NCBI RefSeq assembly: GCF_039541915.1
Contig: NZ_BAABHD010000003.1
Coordinates: 136,823-200,822, forward strand
DNA length: 64,000 nucleotides
Reading direction: 5' to 3'
From: Nibrella saemangeumensis
GTDB taxonomy: Bacteria > Bacteroidota > Bacteroidia > Cytophagales > Spirosomataceae
Shown here: positions 1 to 9,299 of the stretch, one piece after another
Numbering within the stretch: the stretch's first letter is position 1
Layout of the letters: the number at the start of each line of letters is the position of its first letter
Made by a program: the position numbers and the translations under genes
Notes under the pieces: generated by a model
The model's database searches: none
What the model saw: the letters and a program-made list of their open reading frames with translations, nothing else
What the model was told of the DNA's origin: nothing

Positions 1-60
1 TGATGCCGAATTAGTAGATAAGGCTTTTATCCTAAGTAATTATGTAGAGAATGGTACAAG

Positions 61-106
61 AAAAAACGCCGTGGGGAAAGGCTACCTTTCTACCACGGCG
101 TTTTTT
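61..106. terminator. Rho-independent terminator, bidirectional
   Basis: A 14-bp perfect inverted repeat (61-74 with 93-106) flanked by A-runs on the left and T-runs on the right. It can terminate the minus-strand recJ-lptB-cupin run and anything entering from the left. The 60 bases before it hold no gene I can support. Confidence 0.85.
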
Positions 107-127
107 TTAGGGATAGTTCACCCAACA

Positions 128-490
128 CTAGTAGTCGCGATGCACCGTATCGGGTGAAAATGCCGGCAGACAAACCGCAATGTATTCAGCGCCTTCCGGC
201 TCCGGGCTACTGTAGCGAATCCACTCACCGGGGTATGCCACCACAGCCTGTCCGGCCCGTACCTCCAGTGAGCCACCGTCATACTCCACCCGCACCATAC
301 CTTTCAGGACCACCGTGATTTCTTCAAACTCTGGTCGCTGCCCCGGCTCTTCCCAGCCGGCCGGCGACACCATCCGGGCCACGCTGACGTTGCTGTGGTT
401 GCTATTCACCCGGCCGGCGTACTCTTCTATCCGCTTCGGCTTATTGCCGGCTGCTTCGATGATGGTAGGTTGTGCGAGTAAGGTGGGCAT
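128..490 (-). CDS. Cupin domain protein
   Basis: A 120-residue protein with a single cupin barrel. The stretch EEITVVLKGMVRVEYDGG followed by RAGQAVVAYPGEWIRY matches the two short cupin motifs (glycine-rich turn, then PG-E/W), but the usual metal-binding histidines are largely missing, so it may bind a small ligand rather than act as a metal enzyme. It starts 20 bases after lptB ends on the same strand and probably shares its transcript. The substrate is unknown. The family call is good; no function can be given. Confidence 0.75.
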   Translation of the reverse strand: MPTLLAQPTIIEAAGNKPKRIEEYAGRVNSNHSNVSVARMVSPAGWEEPGQRPEFEEITVVLKGMVRVEYDGGSLEVRAGQAVVAYPGEWIRYSSPEPEGAEYIAVCLPAFSPDTVHRDY

Positions 491-510
491 AACGCTTCAC
501 TCTTAATTCT

Positions 511-1242
511 TTAGATTTTCCGTTTGAGTTCAAAATGCTGGCCGAGGTAGAGCCGGCGAACCTGCTCATCATTAGCGAGTTCCTCGGCGGTGCCCTGCTT
601 GAGAATCTGGCCCTCGAACAGCAGGTAAGCCCGGTCGGTGATCGACAGGGTTTCGTTTACGTTATGGTCAGTAATCAGGATGCCGATATTCCGGTGCTTG
701 AGCCTGGCCACAATGCTCTGAATATCTTCTACCGCAATAGGGTCAACGCCCGCAAAGGGTTCATCCAGCAGGATAAATTTTGGATCAACCGCCAGCGCTC
801 TGGCAATCTCCGTCCGCCGACGCTCCCCGCCCGAAAGCACTTTCCCCTTGTTTTTACGAACGTGGCCCAGGTGAAATTCTTCCAGCAGGCTTTCAATCTT
901 CTCCCGTTGTTCTGCTTTGGAAAGACTGGTCATCTCCAAAACGGCCTGAATGTTCTCTTCGACCGATAAGTCGCGAAAGACCGACGCTTCCTGTGCCAGG
1001 TAGCCCAGGCCCAGCCGTGCCCGTTTATACATAGGCAGCGCTGTTATATCAATATCGTCAATGTATACCTTGCCGCTGTTAGGCTTAATCAGGCCCACGG
1101 CCATGTAGAACGATGTGGTCTTACCTGCTCCGTTTGGTCCCAGCAGTCCAACAATTTCGCCCTGTGCTACCTGGTACGAGACATTGTTGTTGACCAGCCT
1201 TGAGCCGTATTTTTTAATTAAGTTCTCGGTTCTTAAAATCAT
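511..1242 (-). CDS. lptB: LPS export ABC transporter ATP-binding protein LptB
   Basis: A 243-residue ABC ATPase, the normal LptB length. Walker A GPNGAGKTT lies near residues 35-43, the Q-loop follows (LGYLAQEASVFRDLSV), the signature is LSGGERRR and Walker B is FILLDEPFAGVDP. The sequence AQEASVFRDLSVEEN and the ending LGQHFELKR are typical of LptB. It supplies ATP hydrolysis for the LptBFG complex, which extracts lipopolysaccharide from the inner membrane and drives it along the Lpt bridge. It lies between recJ and a cupin gene on the minus strand; lptF/G are not in the window. Confidence 0.93.
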   Translation of the reverse strand: MILRTENLIKKYGSRLVNNNVSYQVAQGEIVGLLGPNGAGKTTSFYMAVGLIKPNSGKVYIDDIDITALPMYKRARLGLGYLAQEASVFRDLSVEENIQAVLEMTSLSKAEQREKIESLLEEFHLGHVRKNKGKVLSGGERRRTEIARALAVDPKFILLDEPFAGVDPIAVEDIQSIVARLKHRNIGILITDHNVNETLSITDRAYLLFEGQILKQGTAEELANDEQVRRLYLGQHFELKRKI

Positions 1243-1300
1243 GGCCGTTTAGTCAATGGTCGATAGGTAGTGCTTTTGCCTAATGGATATCAACTAAACA

Positions 1301-3055
1301 CTATTGACTACATTTTATATCCTTCAGATGGAGTTGTAACGACGAATTACCGTTGTAGTTGTTCTCTTCGACCTGATAACAGATAGAAAAGGGTTTGTTG
1401 TGGCGCAGGCACTGGATGAGCGGCTCATGCCAGCCGGACAGGTTAAAACCAACCGCCTGAAATACATGCCCTGAACGCCCCTGCCGTACGTTGATTCGGA
1501 TGTGTTTTTCTTTCATCAGCACCGGCAGACCCGCCAGGTACACATCCTCCGTCATAAACATGGGTTGGAGGTTTTGGGGACCAAAAGGCGACATTTGCCG
1601 CACAATGTTGTAGAACTTCCGGTCTATGGCGTCGAAATCGAGCGGGAGGTCAATCTCGACCATGGGGGTCAGCTGCTCTTCGCGAATCCGGCTGGCAACA
1701 ACCTGCTCAAACTTTTTCTGAAAAGCCGGAATCTTATCAATGCTCAGCGTAAGGCCGGCCGCAAAGGTATGCCCCCCAAACTGTTCCAGTAAATCGGAAC
1801 ACGCTTCAATCGCTTCGTAGACATCGAAGCCTGGCACCGACCGCGCCGAACCGGCCGCTTTATCCTCGTTCGATTTGGTCAGAATAATCGTCGGGCGGTG
1901 AAACCGCTCAATGCAGCGGGAGGCTACAATACCAATCACGCCTTTATGCCAGCCCTGATTAAACAGCACAGTACTTTTTGCACTCCGCAATACCTCATCT
2001 CCCAGAATCATCGCCAGGGCCTGATCGGTAATATCCTTGTCGAAGCCCTGGCGGCTCTTGTTATGCTCATTGATCTTAAGCGCAAATTCGTCGGCCTCCA
2101 CATCGTTCCGGGCGAGCAGGAGTTGCACGGCGGCTTTGGCGTGCTCGATGCGACCGGCGGCATTGATCCGGGGACCTAGGCCAAACACAACATTGTTGAT
2201 GTCCAGATCTTTGGTAAAGTTAGCAATTCGGGCGAGCGCCTTCAGACCGGGACGCGGTGACGCGTTCAGCCGCTTGAGCCCGTAATACGCCAGCACCCGG
2301 TTTTCGCCGTTGATCGGTACGATATCCGACGCAATGCTGACCACGACCAGATCGAGATACCCATAGAGGTCGTCCAGGGGAAGATTGCGGAAGAGACAAA
2401 ATGCGTGAAGCAGCTTGAACCCAACGCCACAACCTGTCAGCTCTTTGTAGGGATAGGCACAATCATCGCGCTTTGGGTCCAGCACCGCCACGGCGGGCGG
2501 CAATGCTGCACCCGGCCGGTGATGGTCGCAGATGATAAAGTCGATGTCCAGTTCGGCGGCTTCAGTGACGCGGTCGATGGATTTGATACCACAGTCGAGA
2601 CTGACGATCAGGGTAAAGCCGTTTTCGTGCGCCCATCGGATACCCTGCTTCGAAATGCCGTAGCCCTCCTTGTACCGATCCGGAATGTAGTAATCGACGT
2701 TTGGGTAAATCGTTTTCAGAAACCCGTAAAAAAGCGCTACCGACGTGGTGCCGTCTACATCGTAGTCACCGTATACCAGAATCTTTTCCTGACGAAGCAT
2801 GGCGAACTGCAGCCGTTCAACGGCCTTCTCCATGTCCTTCATCAGGAAAGGATCGTGTAAATGCGTAATTTCGGGACGGAAGAACGTTCGAGCCTCGTCA
2901 AAGGTATGCACGCCCCGCTGCACAAGCAGGCTGGCCATAAACGGATTCACACCCAGGGAACGGGTCAGTTCCTCAATCGCTTTCCGCTGGGCAGGTGCAT
3001 CCGGAAAAGGTTTTACAATCCAACGTTTGGATTTCGGCTCGGGCTGTGCAATCAT
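1301..3055 (-). CDS. recJ: Single-stranded-DNA-specific exonuclease RecJ
   Basis: A 584-residue 5'-3' single-strand DNA exonuclease of the DHH family, acting in recombination repair and mismatch repair. Motifs: VYGDYDVDGTTS (motif I aspartates), SLDCGIKS, ICDHHRPG (the DHH motif), GCGVGFKL, then the DHHA1-type part with GGHTFAAGLTL. The length is normal for RecJ. It is divergent from the DUF2141 gene (42 bases between starts) and is followed 58 bases later by lptB on the same strand. Confidence 0.95.
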   Translation of the reverse strand: MIAQPEPKSKRWIVKPFPDAPAQRKAIEELTRSLGVNPFMASLLVQRGVHTFDEARTFFRPEITHLHDPFLMKDMEKAVERLQFAMLRQEKILVYGDYDVDGTTSVALFYGFLKTIYPNVDYYIPDRYKEGYGISKQGIRWAHENGFTLIVSLDCGIKSIDRVTEAAELDIDFIICDHHRPGAALPPAVAVLDPKRDDCAYPYKELTGCGVGFKLLHAFCLFRNLPLDDLYGYLDLVVVSIASDIVPINGENRVLAYYGLKRLNASPRPGLKALARIANFTKDLDINNVVFGLGPRINAAGRIEHAKAAVQLLLARNDVEADEFALKINEHNKSRQGFDKDITDQALAMILGDEVLRSAKSTVLFNQGWHKGVIGIVASRCIERFHRPTIILTKSNEDKAAGSARSVPGFDVYEAIEACSDLLEQFGGHTFAAGLTLSIDKIPAFQKKFEQVVASRIREEQLTPMVEIDLPLDFDAIDRKFYNIVRQMSPFGPQNLQPMFMTEDVYLAGLPVLMKEKHIRINVRQGRSGHVFQAVGFNLSGWHEPLIQCLRHNKPFSICYQVEENNYNGNSSLQLHLKDIKCSQ

Positions 3056-3097
3056 AAATGCTAAGATAAATTCGTTTTACGAAAAACCGCCTGTCTT

Positions 3098-3517
3098 ATG
3101 TTCTTTTTCATTGCGCTCCTGAACGCACTGCTGCCCGCCAAAACAACTGCTCCCCAAAAAATACCATTCACGGTCGAGGTGCAGAATATCCGGCAACTCA
3201 CTGGCAGTGTTCACATTGGCATTTTTCGCTCCTGCAACGATTTTCCCGGCAACTGCACGCCCACCGACAACCAGATTATTTCCGCTAATCAAAAAAATAT
3301 TCGCGCTACGTTCCTGGTCGAACCCGGCGACTACGCGGTAGCCGTGTATCAGGATGTTAATGCCAATGGAAAAATGGACAAAAAGATGTTTGGTATCCCT
3401 AAAGAGCCTTACGGCTTCAGCAACAACTTCAAGCCAATGTTTTCCGGTCCCACCTTCGCCGATTGCCGGGTCAGGGTCAGTGCCGACGGCAAGCAGATTA
3501 CCATCCATCTTCTTTAA
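3098..3517 (+). CDS. DUF2141 domain secreted protein
   Basis: A 139-residue protein with a short signal peptide (MFFFIALLNALLPAKTTA) and a single DUF2141 beta-sandwich domain. Family hallmarks visible are GSVHIGIFRS, the segment around VEPGDYAVAVYQDVNANGKMDK, and GIPKEPYGFSNN. Proteins of this family are exported and common in Bacteroidota and Proteobacteria; their role is not known. It stands alone between the recJ promoter region and guaB. Confidence 0.85.
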   Translation: MFFFIALLNALLPAKTTAPQKIPFTVEVQNIRQLTGSVHIGIFRSCNDFPGNCTPTDNQIISANQKNIRATFLVEPGDYAVAVYQDVNANGKMDKKMFGIPKEPYGFSNNFKPMFSGPTFADCRVRVSADGKQITIHLL

Positions 3518-3546
3518 GACGCCTGTTTAGGCAAGAAGGAACGAAA

Positions 3547-3582
3547 AATCCTGTGAATCTGAAAAATCCGGTAAATCCTGGT
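3547..3582. repeat. Intergenic AATCCTG-type simple repeat
   Basis: The gap before guaB contains several imperfect copies of AATCCTG / AATCCGG spaced by 8-12 bases. It resembles short reiterated spacers elsewhere in the window and codes for nothing I can see. Confidence 0.5.
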
Positions 3583-3592
3583 TTAGTTTTCG

Positions 3593-3600
3593 TATCTTTG
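3593..3600 (+). promoter_or_regulatory. Putative -7 promoter box of guaB
   Basis: TATCTTTG fits the Bacteroidota -7 consensus TAnnTTTG and lies 32 bases before the guaB ATG. No convincing TTG -33 box is present at the expected distance. Confidence 0.5.
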
Positions 3601-3631
3601 TCCGGCAAATAAGACAACCTGATTATTTGCC

Positions 3632-5104
3632 ATGAGCTTAGACTCCGCCAAGTTTCTCTACGAGGCACTCACCTACGACGACGTTCTTCTCTTACCTGCC
3701 TACTCGGAGGTTCTCCCACGCGACACGCAAACCACTACCCAGCTTACCCGCAACATCCGCCTGAACATCCCGCTGCTGTCGGCTGCCATGGATACGGTAA
3801 CGGAGTATGAACTGGCCATTGCGATGGCGCAGGAAGGCGGTATCGGTATTATTCACAAAAATATGTCGGTTGAAGCGCAGGCGGAGCAGGTTCGCAAGGT
3901 GAAGCGGTCCGAAAGCGGCATGATCATCGACCCGATTACACTCAGCGAAGGCGCAACCCTGGCCGACGCGCATCAGATCATGCGCGAATTCAAAATCGGG
4001 GGTATTCCGGTCGTCGATGCGTCCAACAAATTAATTGGTATTCTGACCAACCGTGACCTGCGCTTTCAGCGCGAAATGGCAAAGCCGGTCACGGAGATCA
4101 TGACCCGCGATAACCTGATTACGGCGCGGGAAGGCCTGACGCTGGACGAAGCCGAAAGCATTCTGCAGCAATATAAAATTGAAAAACTGCCCATCGTAAA
4201 CGACCAGAACCAACTGGTCGGTTTGATTACCTACAAAGACATCCTAAAGAAACGAAGCCACCCGAACGCCTGCAAGGATGAACTCGGCCGGCTGCGTGTC
4301 GGTGCGGCCGTTGGCGTAACGCCCGACCTGACCCGGCGTATCGAAGCGCTGGTAAAAGCAGGTGTCGACGTGATCAGTGTCGATACCGCTCACGGTCACT
4401 CCAAGGGCGTTATGGATGCTGTACGGGGTATTAAAGAGCGTTTTCCCAAACTCGATGTGATTGCGGGTAACGTCGCTACGGGTGAAGGAGCCAGAGCGCT
4501 GGCCGACGCCGGTGCCGATGCCGTGAAAGTAGGTGTTGGACCGGGTAGTATCTGTACCACCCGTATTATTGCCGGTATCGGTATGCCGCAACTGACGGCC
4601 GTACACGAAGCGGCTAAGGCACTCGAAGGCACCGGTGTTCCGGTTATTGCCGACGGGGGCATCCGCTTCTCGGGCGACATTACCAAAGCCATTGCCGGTG
4701 GGGCCAGCACGGTCATGATCGGCTCGCTGCTGGCGGGTACCGAAGAAGCCCCCGGCGAAGTAGTATTGTACGAAGGTCGCCGGTTCAAAACGTACCGGGG
4801 CATGGGTTCGGTCGAAGCCATGGAAGAAGGCTCAAAAGACCGCTATTTCCAGGATGCCGAGGATGATATCAAGAAGCTGGTGCCGGAAGGTATCGTCGGT
4901 CGTGTGCCCTACAAAGGCCGGGTGTCGGAGATTGTTTACCAGTTGGTCGGCGGTCTGAAAGCGGGTATGGGCTACTGCGGAGCGAAGGACATTGATGCCC
5001 TGAAGCAGGCGAAGTTCGTAAAGATTACCACCGCCGGCTCCCGCGAAAGTCACCCGCACGATATTTCAATTCAGAAAGAAGCCCCGAATTATTCGGTGAA
5101 ATAA
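3632..5104 (+). CDS. guaB: IMP dehydrogenase
   Basis: A 490-residue enzyme converting IMP to XMP with NAD+, the committed step of GMP synthesis. The order is the N-terminal barrel part (LTYDDVLLLPAYSEVLP), two CBS domains at about residues 95-215, then the catalytic loop GVGPGSICTTRIIAGIG with the active-site cysteine, and the flap (GMGSVEAM, then VEGIVGRVPYKG-like sequence). The length is the bacterial norm. It is followed at once by a strong terminator, so it is probably transcribed alone. Confidence 0.97.
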   Translation: MSLDSAKFLYEALTYDDVLLLPAYSEVLPRDTQTTTQLTRNIRLNIPLLSAAMDTVTEYELAIAMAQEGGIGIIHKNMSVEAQAEQVRKVKRSESGMIIDPITLSEGATLADAHQIMREFKIGGIPVVDASNKLIGILTNRDLRFQREMAKPVTEIMTRDNLITAREGLTLDEAESILQQYKIEKLPIVNDQNQLVGLITYKDILKKRSHPNACKDELGRLRVGAAVGVTPDLTRRIEALVKAGVDVISVDTAHGHSKGVMDAVRGIKERFPKLDVIAGNVATGEGARALADAGADAVKVGVGPGSICTTRIIAGIGMPQLTAVHEAAKALEGTGVPVIADGGIRFSGDITKAIAGGASTVMIGSLLAGTEEAPGEVVLYEGRRFKTYRGMGSVEAMEEGSKDRYFQDAEDDIKKLVPEGIVGRVPYKGRVSEIVYQLVGGLKAGMGYCGAKDIDALKQAKFVKITTAGSRESHPHDISIQKEAPNYSVK

Positions 5105-5151
5105 ATAAAAGCAGAAAAGCCCGGGACCCGGGCTTTTCTGCTTTTATTTAT
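5101..5151. terminator. Bidirectional terminator between guaB and the phosphoesterase gene
   Basis: A perfect 25-bp inverted repeat (5101-5125 with 5127-5151) with a GC core CCCGGG and AAAATAAA/TTTATTTT ends. It serves the convergent guaB and minus-strand phosphoesterase; the stop codon of the latter is inside the right arm. Confidence 0.9.
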
Positions 5152-5884
5152 TTCCATCCAGATAATACACCGTACTCGTTACACCCTCCGGTGAGAGGTT
5201 GATTTCACGGACGCCAATGCGGTAGTGGTCGATAATCATCTCTACAGGGTCATGTTTCATCTGGAAGAACAGTGACGGCGTAATGAGTACCGAGAGATTA
5301 TCCTGAAGAACGGCTTTCTCAACATGATAATGCCCGCAGGCAATAGTAACACGGCCGGAGAGGGCCTTGAACATGGAAAGAATGTCGTCGCTCTGCCGGA
5401 AGGGGTAATTCGTGTCCATATGGCCAACACCAGCCAGAACAGGAGGATGGTGCATGAACAGCAGCATATTTTTACCAATAGCCTGCAAATGTTCCCGCAG
5501 CCACGTCATCTGCTCCGGTGAACAGTACCCTTTAGCCGTATCCATGAATACGACGGGGTAACCACTCAGCGGAAAGGCATAATAAATTTCATTACCTTTC
5601 AAGGCATGGGTAAGATCCAGTTCATCGGCCATCATTACGGGATCGTCGTGGTTACCGGCAATGGGATAAACCGAGTAGGGCAGCGGGTCCAGTTGCTGCT
5701 TTATCCATCGATAAGCTTCCCGGTCGCCCCTCTCGTAGCACAAGTCACCACCCAGCACAACGCAATCGGGTTTGATTTCCGGCAAAAAGGCTAAGGCATC
5801 CCGAAAGTTCTGGCGTACATCGACCCCAAGCGGTTTTTCTCCTTCAGCCCCGATATGCAGGTCCGTCAGGAAGGCAATTCTCAT
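5144..5884 (-). CDS. Metallophosphoesterase (calcineurin-like)
   Basis: A 246-residue calcineurin-like phosphoesterase with the full set of metal motifs: D-LHIG (TDLHIGAEG), GGDLCYERGD, GNHDD, MHHPPV and CGHYHVEKA. The pattern resembles the CpdA-type cyclic-nucleotide phosphodiesterase group, but the substrate cannot be told from sequence. There is no signal peptide, so it is cytoplasmic. Its start overlaps the mazG stop by 4 bases, so the two are co-translated. Confidence 0.85.
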   Translation of the reverse strand: MRIAFLTDLHIGAEGEKPLGVDVRQNFRDALAFLPEIKPDCVVLGGDLCYERGDREAYRWIKQQLDPLPYSVYPIAGNHDDPVMMADELDLTHALKGNEIYYAFPLSGYPVVFMDTAKGYCSPEQMTWLREHLQAIGKNMLLFMHHPPVLAGVGHMDTNYPFRQSDDILSMFKALSGRVTIACGHYHVEKAVLQDNLSVLITPSLFFQMKHDPVEMIIDHYRIGVREINLSPEGVTSTVYYLDGNK

Positions 5885-6717
5885 AAGATCCGTTTGGCCT
5901 CCTCCCAGTACACGTCCATTTCGGCCAGGGTCATATCTTTCAGGTTTTTACCAGTAGCTTTTGCCTGCTCTTCCAGATACTGAAAACGCTTGATAAACTT
6001 TTTATTAGTCCGCTCCAGAGCCGTTTCGGGATTTATGTCGATGAAGCGGGCGTAGTTGACCAGCGAGAACAATAGATCGCCAAACTCCCCTTCGGCTTTC
6101 TGCCGGTCAATGTCTTCGTTACGCTCTGCATTAAATTCGTGCTTGAATTCCTGCATTTCCTCCTCCACTTTTTCCCATACCTGCTGCTTCTCTTCCCAGT
6201 CAAAGCCCGCTCCCCTGGCCTTCTCCTGAATACGCATAGCCTTCACCAGCGCGGGCAGCGACTGCGGCACACCGCCCAATACGGAGCGGTTACCTTCCTT
6301 GAGTTTGAGTTGCTCCCAGTTCTGCTTTACTTTCTCCTCGGTATCGGCCACCACATCGCCGTAAATGTGCGGGTGACGGGCAATCAGCTTTTCGCAGATG
6401 CCATTGAGCACGTCGGCGATATCGAAGTGATTCGTTTCGGAGGCAATGCGGGCGTAGAAAACCATGTGCAGGATCAGATCGCCTAACTCTTTTTTAACTT
6501 CGTTGAGGTCATTTTCCAGGATGGCGTCGGAGAGTTCGTAGGTCTCTTCGATGGTCAGGTGGCGGAGGGTGTCCATGGTCTGCTTACGATCCCAGGGGCA
6601 CTGTTCGCGCAGTTCATCCATGATGGTCAGCAGCCGGTCGAAGGCCAGCAACTGCTCCTGCCGTCGGGATGGCATGTTTTCTATTTGTTGCTTCAGGTTG
6701 TTCATCATAAGGTGCAA
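5881..6717 (-). CDS. mazG: Nucleoside triphosphate pyrophosphohydrolase MazG
   Basis: A 278-residue protein with two MazG domains, the typical length. The N-terminal domain has CPWDRKQTMDTLRHLTIEE-type sequence and the EEx(n)ExxD metal motif (EETYELSDAI, KKELGDLILH); the C-terminal domain has EGEFGDLLFSLVNYAR. It hydrolyses NTPs to NMP and pyrophosphate and is thought to clean abnormal nucleotides. It is the first gene of a two-gene operon with the phosphoesterase. An upstream in-frame ATG is absent, so MHLMMNNLKQ is used; starts at the second or third methionine are also possible. Confidence 0.92.
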   Translation of the reverse strand: MHLMMNNLKQQIENMPSRRQEQLLAFDRLLTIMDELREQCPWDRKQTMDTLRHLTIEETYELSDAILENDLNEVKKELGDLILHMVFYARIASETNHFDIADVLNGICEKLIARHPHIYGDVVADTEEKVKQNWEQLKLKEGNRSVLGGVPQSLPALVKAMRIQEKARGAGFDWEEKQQVWEKVEEEMQEFKHEFNAERNEDIDRQKAEGEFGDLLFSLVNYARFIDINPETALERTNKKFIKRFQYLEEQAKATGKNLKDMTLAEMDVYWEEAKRIL

Positions 6718-6818
6718 AGTTGCCGATTTTTAACCATAAAAAACACAGTTTACCCGGTTCCGGAAAACCGCAGAATACCATTATTGAACTTTCTTTGCGG
6801 GTCATCGTAACAAAGAAT

Positions 6819-8099
6819 ATGAAGGGTGAGGGCTCAGCGCGCCAGCTTTCGCTGACGACTATATTTTTTACAGTTTTTCTGGATCTGGTAGGTGTAGGCA
6901 TCGCTATTCCGATCATTACACCACTCATGATTCGCCCGGAATCAGGTGTCTTACCGATTGCCTACCCGGAAGAGCAGCGAACGATTTTGCTTGGCTTCCT
7001 GATTGCGTCTTTTTCTATTGCCGGCTTTTTTGGCGGACCGCTGCTGGGCGCTCTATCGGACCGGTACGGCCGCCGGCCGCTGTTGCTGTTTTCGCTGGTG
7101 CTGACCCTAGTAGGCTATCTTGTTTTTGCCCTGGGTATTCACCAGCGAAACATCGCTATTCTGTTTCTGAGCCGGATTATTTACGGCCTTGGCGGAGGTA
7201 ACGTTTCAATCATTCAATCGGCCATTGCCGATCGCAGCGATGAGCAGACCCGCACCAAAAACTTTGGGCTTATTGGCGTAGCCTTTGGGTTGGGTTTTAT
7301 CATTGGGCCGTTTCTCGGGGGAGTTCTGTCCAACCCGGATATGGTCTCCTGGTTTAGTTTCGAAACGCCCTTTCTGGCTGCTGCGCTCTTATCGCTTATC
7401 AACATCCTGCTGGTTTACCTCAACTTCCATGAAACCCTGCCGGCCCCGGTTCACCGCCCGGTTACGGCCTTAACCGGATTCCGAAACCTGAAAGAAGCGT
7501 TCGCCAATGATCGGCTGCGGGTCCTGTTCCTGGGGGTATTCTTCTATTCGCTGGGTTTTAACTTTTACACGCAATTTTTCCAGGTGTTTCTGGTGAAACG
7601 GTTCGATTACAACCAGGTACAGATCGGAAATTACTTTGCTTTTGTCGGCCTGTCGGTTGCCTTTATGCAGGGAGCGGTTGTTCGCCGGGTAGCCAGGATA
7701 TATACCCCCCAACAGATTCTACGGGTGAGTGTGCTGGGACTGAGCTTCGCGCTATGGCTGTTTCTACTGCCTCAGCAAAGCTGGCAACTCTTTTTGATTG
7801 TGCCGGTGCTCGCCGTGTTTCAGGGGCTAACCTCGCCCAACTCAACATCCCTGGTCTCTATGAGCGCCACGACACAGGAGCAAGGAAAAATCATGGGCAT
7901 TAATCAGTCGGTATTATCGGCCGCCTTTTCCGTGCCGCCCATTATTGCGGCTTATATCGATACCATTAGCATTTACCTGCCTATTATCGTTGCCGGTTTT
8001 ATGGTACTGATTGGCTGGTATTTCTTCTACACGTTTATCCGCTCACACGCCAATCCGCCTATTAATCCGGAAGAGCTCGCGGAGGAGGCCAATTTGTAG
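6819..8099 (+). CDS. MFS transporter (TetA/multidrug type)
   Basis: About 426 residues with 12 predicted membrane segments. The MFS motif A is GALSDRYGRRPLLL after TM2, and TM5 has the glycine-rich FGLGFIIGPFLGG, typical of the drug/proton antiporter group with 12 segments. The substrate is unknown. The open frame extends upstream to 6720, but the first 33 codons look non-coding and include a possible promoter (TTTCTTTG at 6790), so the ATG at 6819 was chosen. It is divergent from mazG. Confidence 0.85.
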   Translation: MKGEGSARQLSLTTIFFTVFLDLVGVGIAIPIITPLMIRPESGVLPIAYPEEQRTILLGFLIASFSIAGFFGGPLLGALSDRYGRRPLLLFSLVLTLVGYLVFALGIHQRNIAILFLSRIIYGLGGGNVSIIQSAIADRSDEQTRTKNFGLIGVAFGLGFIIGPFLGGVLSNPDMVSWFSFETPFLAAALLSLINILLVYLNFHETLPAPVHRPVTALTGFRNLKEAFANDRLRVLFLGVFFYSLGFNFYTQFFQVFLVKRFDYNQVQIGNYFAFVGLSVAFMQGAVVRRVARIYTPQQILRVSVLGLSFALWLFLLPQQSWQLFLIVPVLAVFQGLTSPNSTSLVSMSATTQEQGKIMGINQSVLSAAFSVPPIIAAYIDTISIYLPIIVAGFMVLIGWYFFYTFIRSHANPPINPEELAEEANL

Positions 8100-8127
8100 G
8101 CTTTCGTCGCTGGTTCCAAAATAAACC

Positions 8128-8158
8128 TTGACAGCTACCTTGTTTCTTTATTACTTTG
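8128..8158 (+). promoter_or_regulatory. Promoter of the DUF1361-dgkA genes
   Basis: TTG at 8128-8130 and TTACTTTG at 8151-8158, 20 bases apart, fit the Bacteroidota -33/-7 arrangement. The DUF1361 start codon is 22 bases downstream. Confidence 0.6.
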
Positions 8159-8180
8159 TATTACAAAGTTCTTTATAGCT

Positions 8181-8900
8181 ATGCATACACACCACGCTAC
8201 TTCCTTTCAGCGCTCCTCAGGCGAAGGGCTCACCGCACTGGCACTGCTTACGGTTACGGGCTTGTGTATGGTCACGGCGAGAGGCTTTTTTACCGGAAAC
8301 TGGTGGTTATTTACAATGCTTACCTGGAACCTGGCGCTGGCGTGGTTTCCGCTGGGCATTATGCTGGTCCTGCGCGATCTGGTGAAGGCACGGGTGGCGA
8401 ACCGGTGGTTAAGTGGTCTGGCGCTGGCTGGGTGGCTGGTGTTTCTGCCCAACGCTCCGTATATCATTACCGACCTGTTCCACATTCGGAGCGTCGGTGA
8501 ATCGCTGCTCTGGTTTGATACCCTTACGTTGTTTCTGTTTGCGCTGACGGGCCTGCTGGCCGGATTGTATTCTACCCTGCTGGTTCACCGGTACCTGAAT
8601 GATGGTACACAACCTGCTTTGGCCTGGCTGGTCGTTCTGGCAGCGCAGGGATTATCAGGCTTTGGTATATATTTGGGCCGGTACGGCCGGTGGAATAGCT
8701 GGGATATCCTGACACACCCTGATTCGCTACTGGTTGCGATTGGCCGAGCTATGCGGGACCCAATGGTACTGAAACTTACCTTGACGTATGGGGTTACATT
8801 AGCGTGTCTGTACCTGGCCTTTTATCTGTACGGCTTGCGCTCCCATGTAGCGGCTCGCCCGATGCGTTACCTGTTCGACAATAGTGCGCTGAATGATTAA
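8181..8900 (+). CDS. DUF1361 domain membrane protein
   Basis: A 239-residue integral membrane protein with about 6-7 hydrophobic segments. The conserved block LVFLPNAPYIITDLFHI and the later LGRYGRWNSWDIL are hallmarks of the DUF1361 family. The function is unknown. Its stop overlaps the start of the diacylglycerol kinase gene by 8 bases, so the two are probably co-translated, which hints at a link with the envelope. Confidence 0.87.
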   Translation: MHTHHATSFQRSSGEGLTALALLTVTGLCMVTARGFFTGNWWLFTMLTWNLALAWFPLGIMLVLRDLVKARVANRWLSGLALAGWLVFLPNAPYIITDLFHIRSVGESLLWFDTLTLFLFALTGLLAGLYSTLLVHRYLNDGTQPALAWLVVLAAQGLSGFGIYLGRYGRWNSWDILTHPDSLLVAIGRAMRDPMVLKLTLTYGVTLACLYLAFYLYGLRSHVAARPMRYLFDNSALND

Positions 8901-9261
8901 CATCCGTAAAGTATTTCGCAGTTTTCGCTTTGCCTTTCGGGGTATTTTTGATCTTTTTCTATACGAGAACAATGCTAAAGTACATCTGGTCGCGGCCGTT
9001 GCCGTAGTGGCGCTGGGTTTCTGGCTGGACCTTTCCACGGTTGAATGGGCCATTATTCTGTCGCAGATAGGGCTGGTCTGGATGGCTGAGGCTCTAAATA
9101 CGGCGCTCGAAAAACTGGCCGATGTGGTATCGCCGGAGCGCCATCCGGGAATTGGAGCCGCCAAAGATATGGCGGCCGGGGGCGTGCTGATGGTTGTCAT
9201 TATGGCCGTAGTGGTTGGGCTGATCATTTTTGGCGGGCGGCTTTATGCCTTATTGTTTTAA
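8893..9261 (+). CDS. Diacylglycerol/undecaprenol kinase family protein
   Basis: A 122-residue protein with three membrane segments, the usual size for the DgkA/DgkB-type kinase. The catalytic motif EALNTALEKLADVV and the following HPGIGAAKDMAAGGV are intact. Members phosphorylate undecaprenol (Gram-positive type) or diacylglycerol with ATP to recycle lipid carriers; which lipid is used here cannot be decided from sequence. It overlaps the DUF1361 gene. Confidence 0.9.
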   Translation: MINIRKVFRSFRFAFRGIFDLFLYENNAKVHLVAAVAVVALGFWLDLSTVEWAIILSQIGLVWMAEALNTALEKLADVVSPERHPGIGAAKDMAAGGVLMVVIMAVVVGLIIFGGRLYALLF

Positions 9262-9299
9262 AGACTCATTTACTCATTTATTTCTTTTTCTGTACCAGT

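Noticed and set aside
1..60. Possible 3' end of a gene entering from the left
   Set aside because: One frame is open but reads through the terminator with no recognisable protein sequence.
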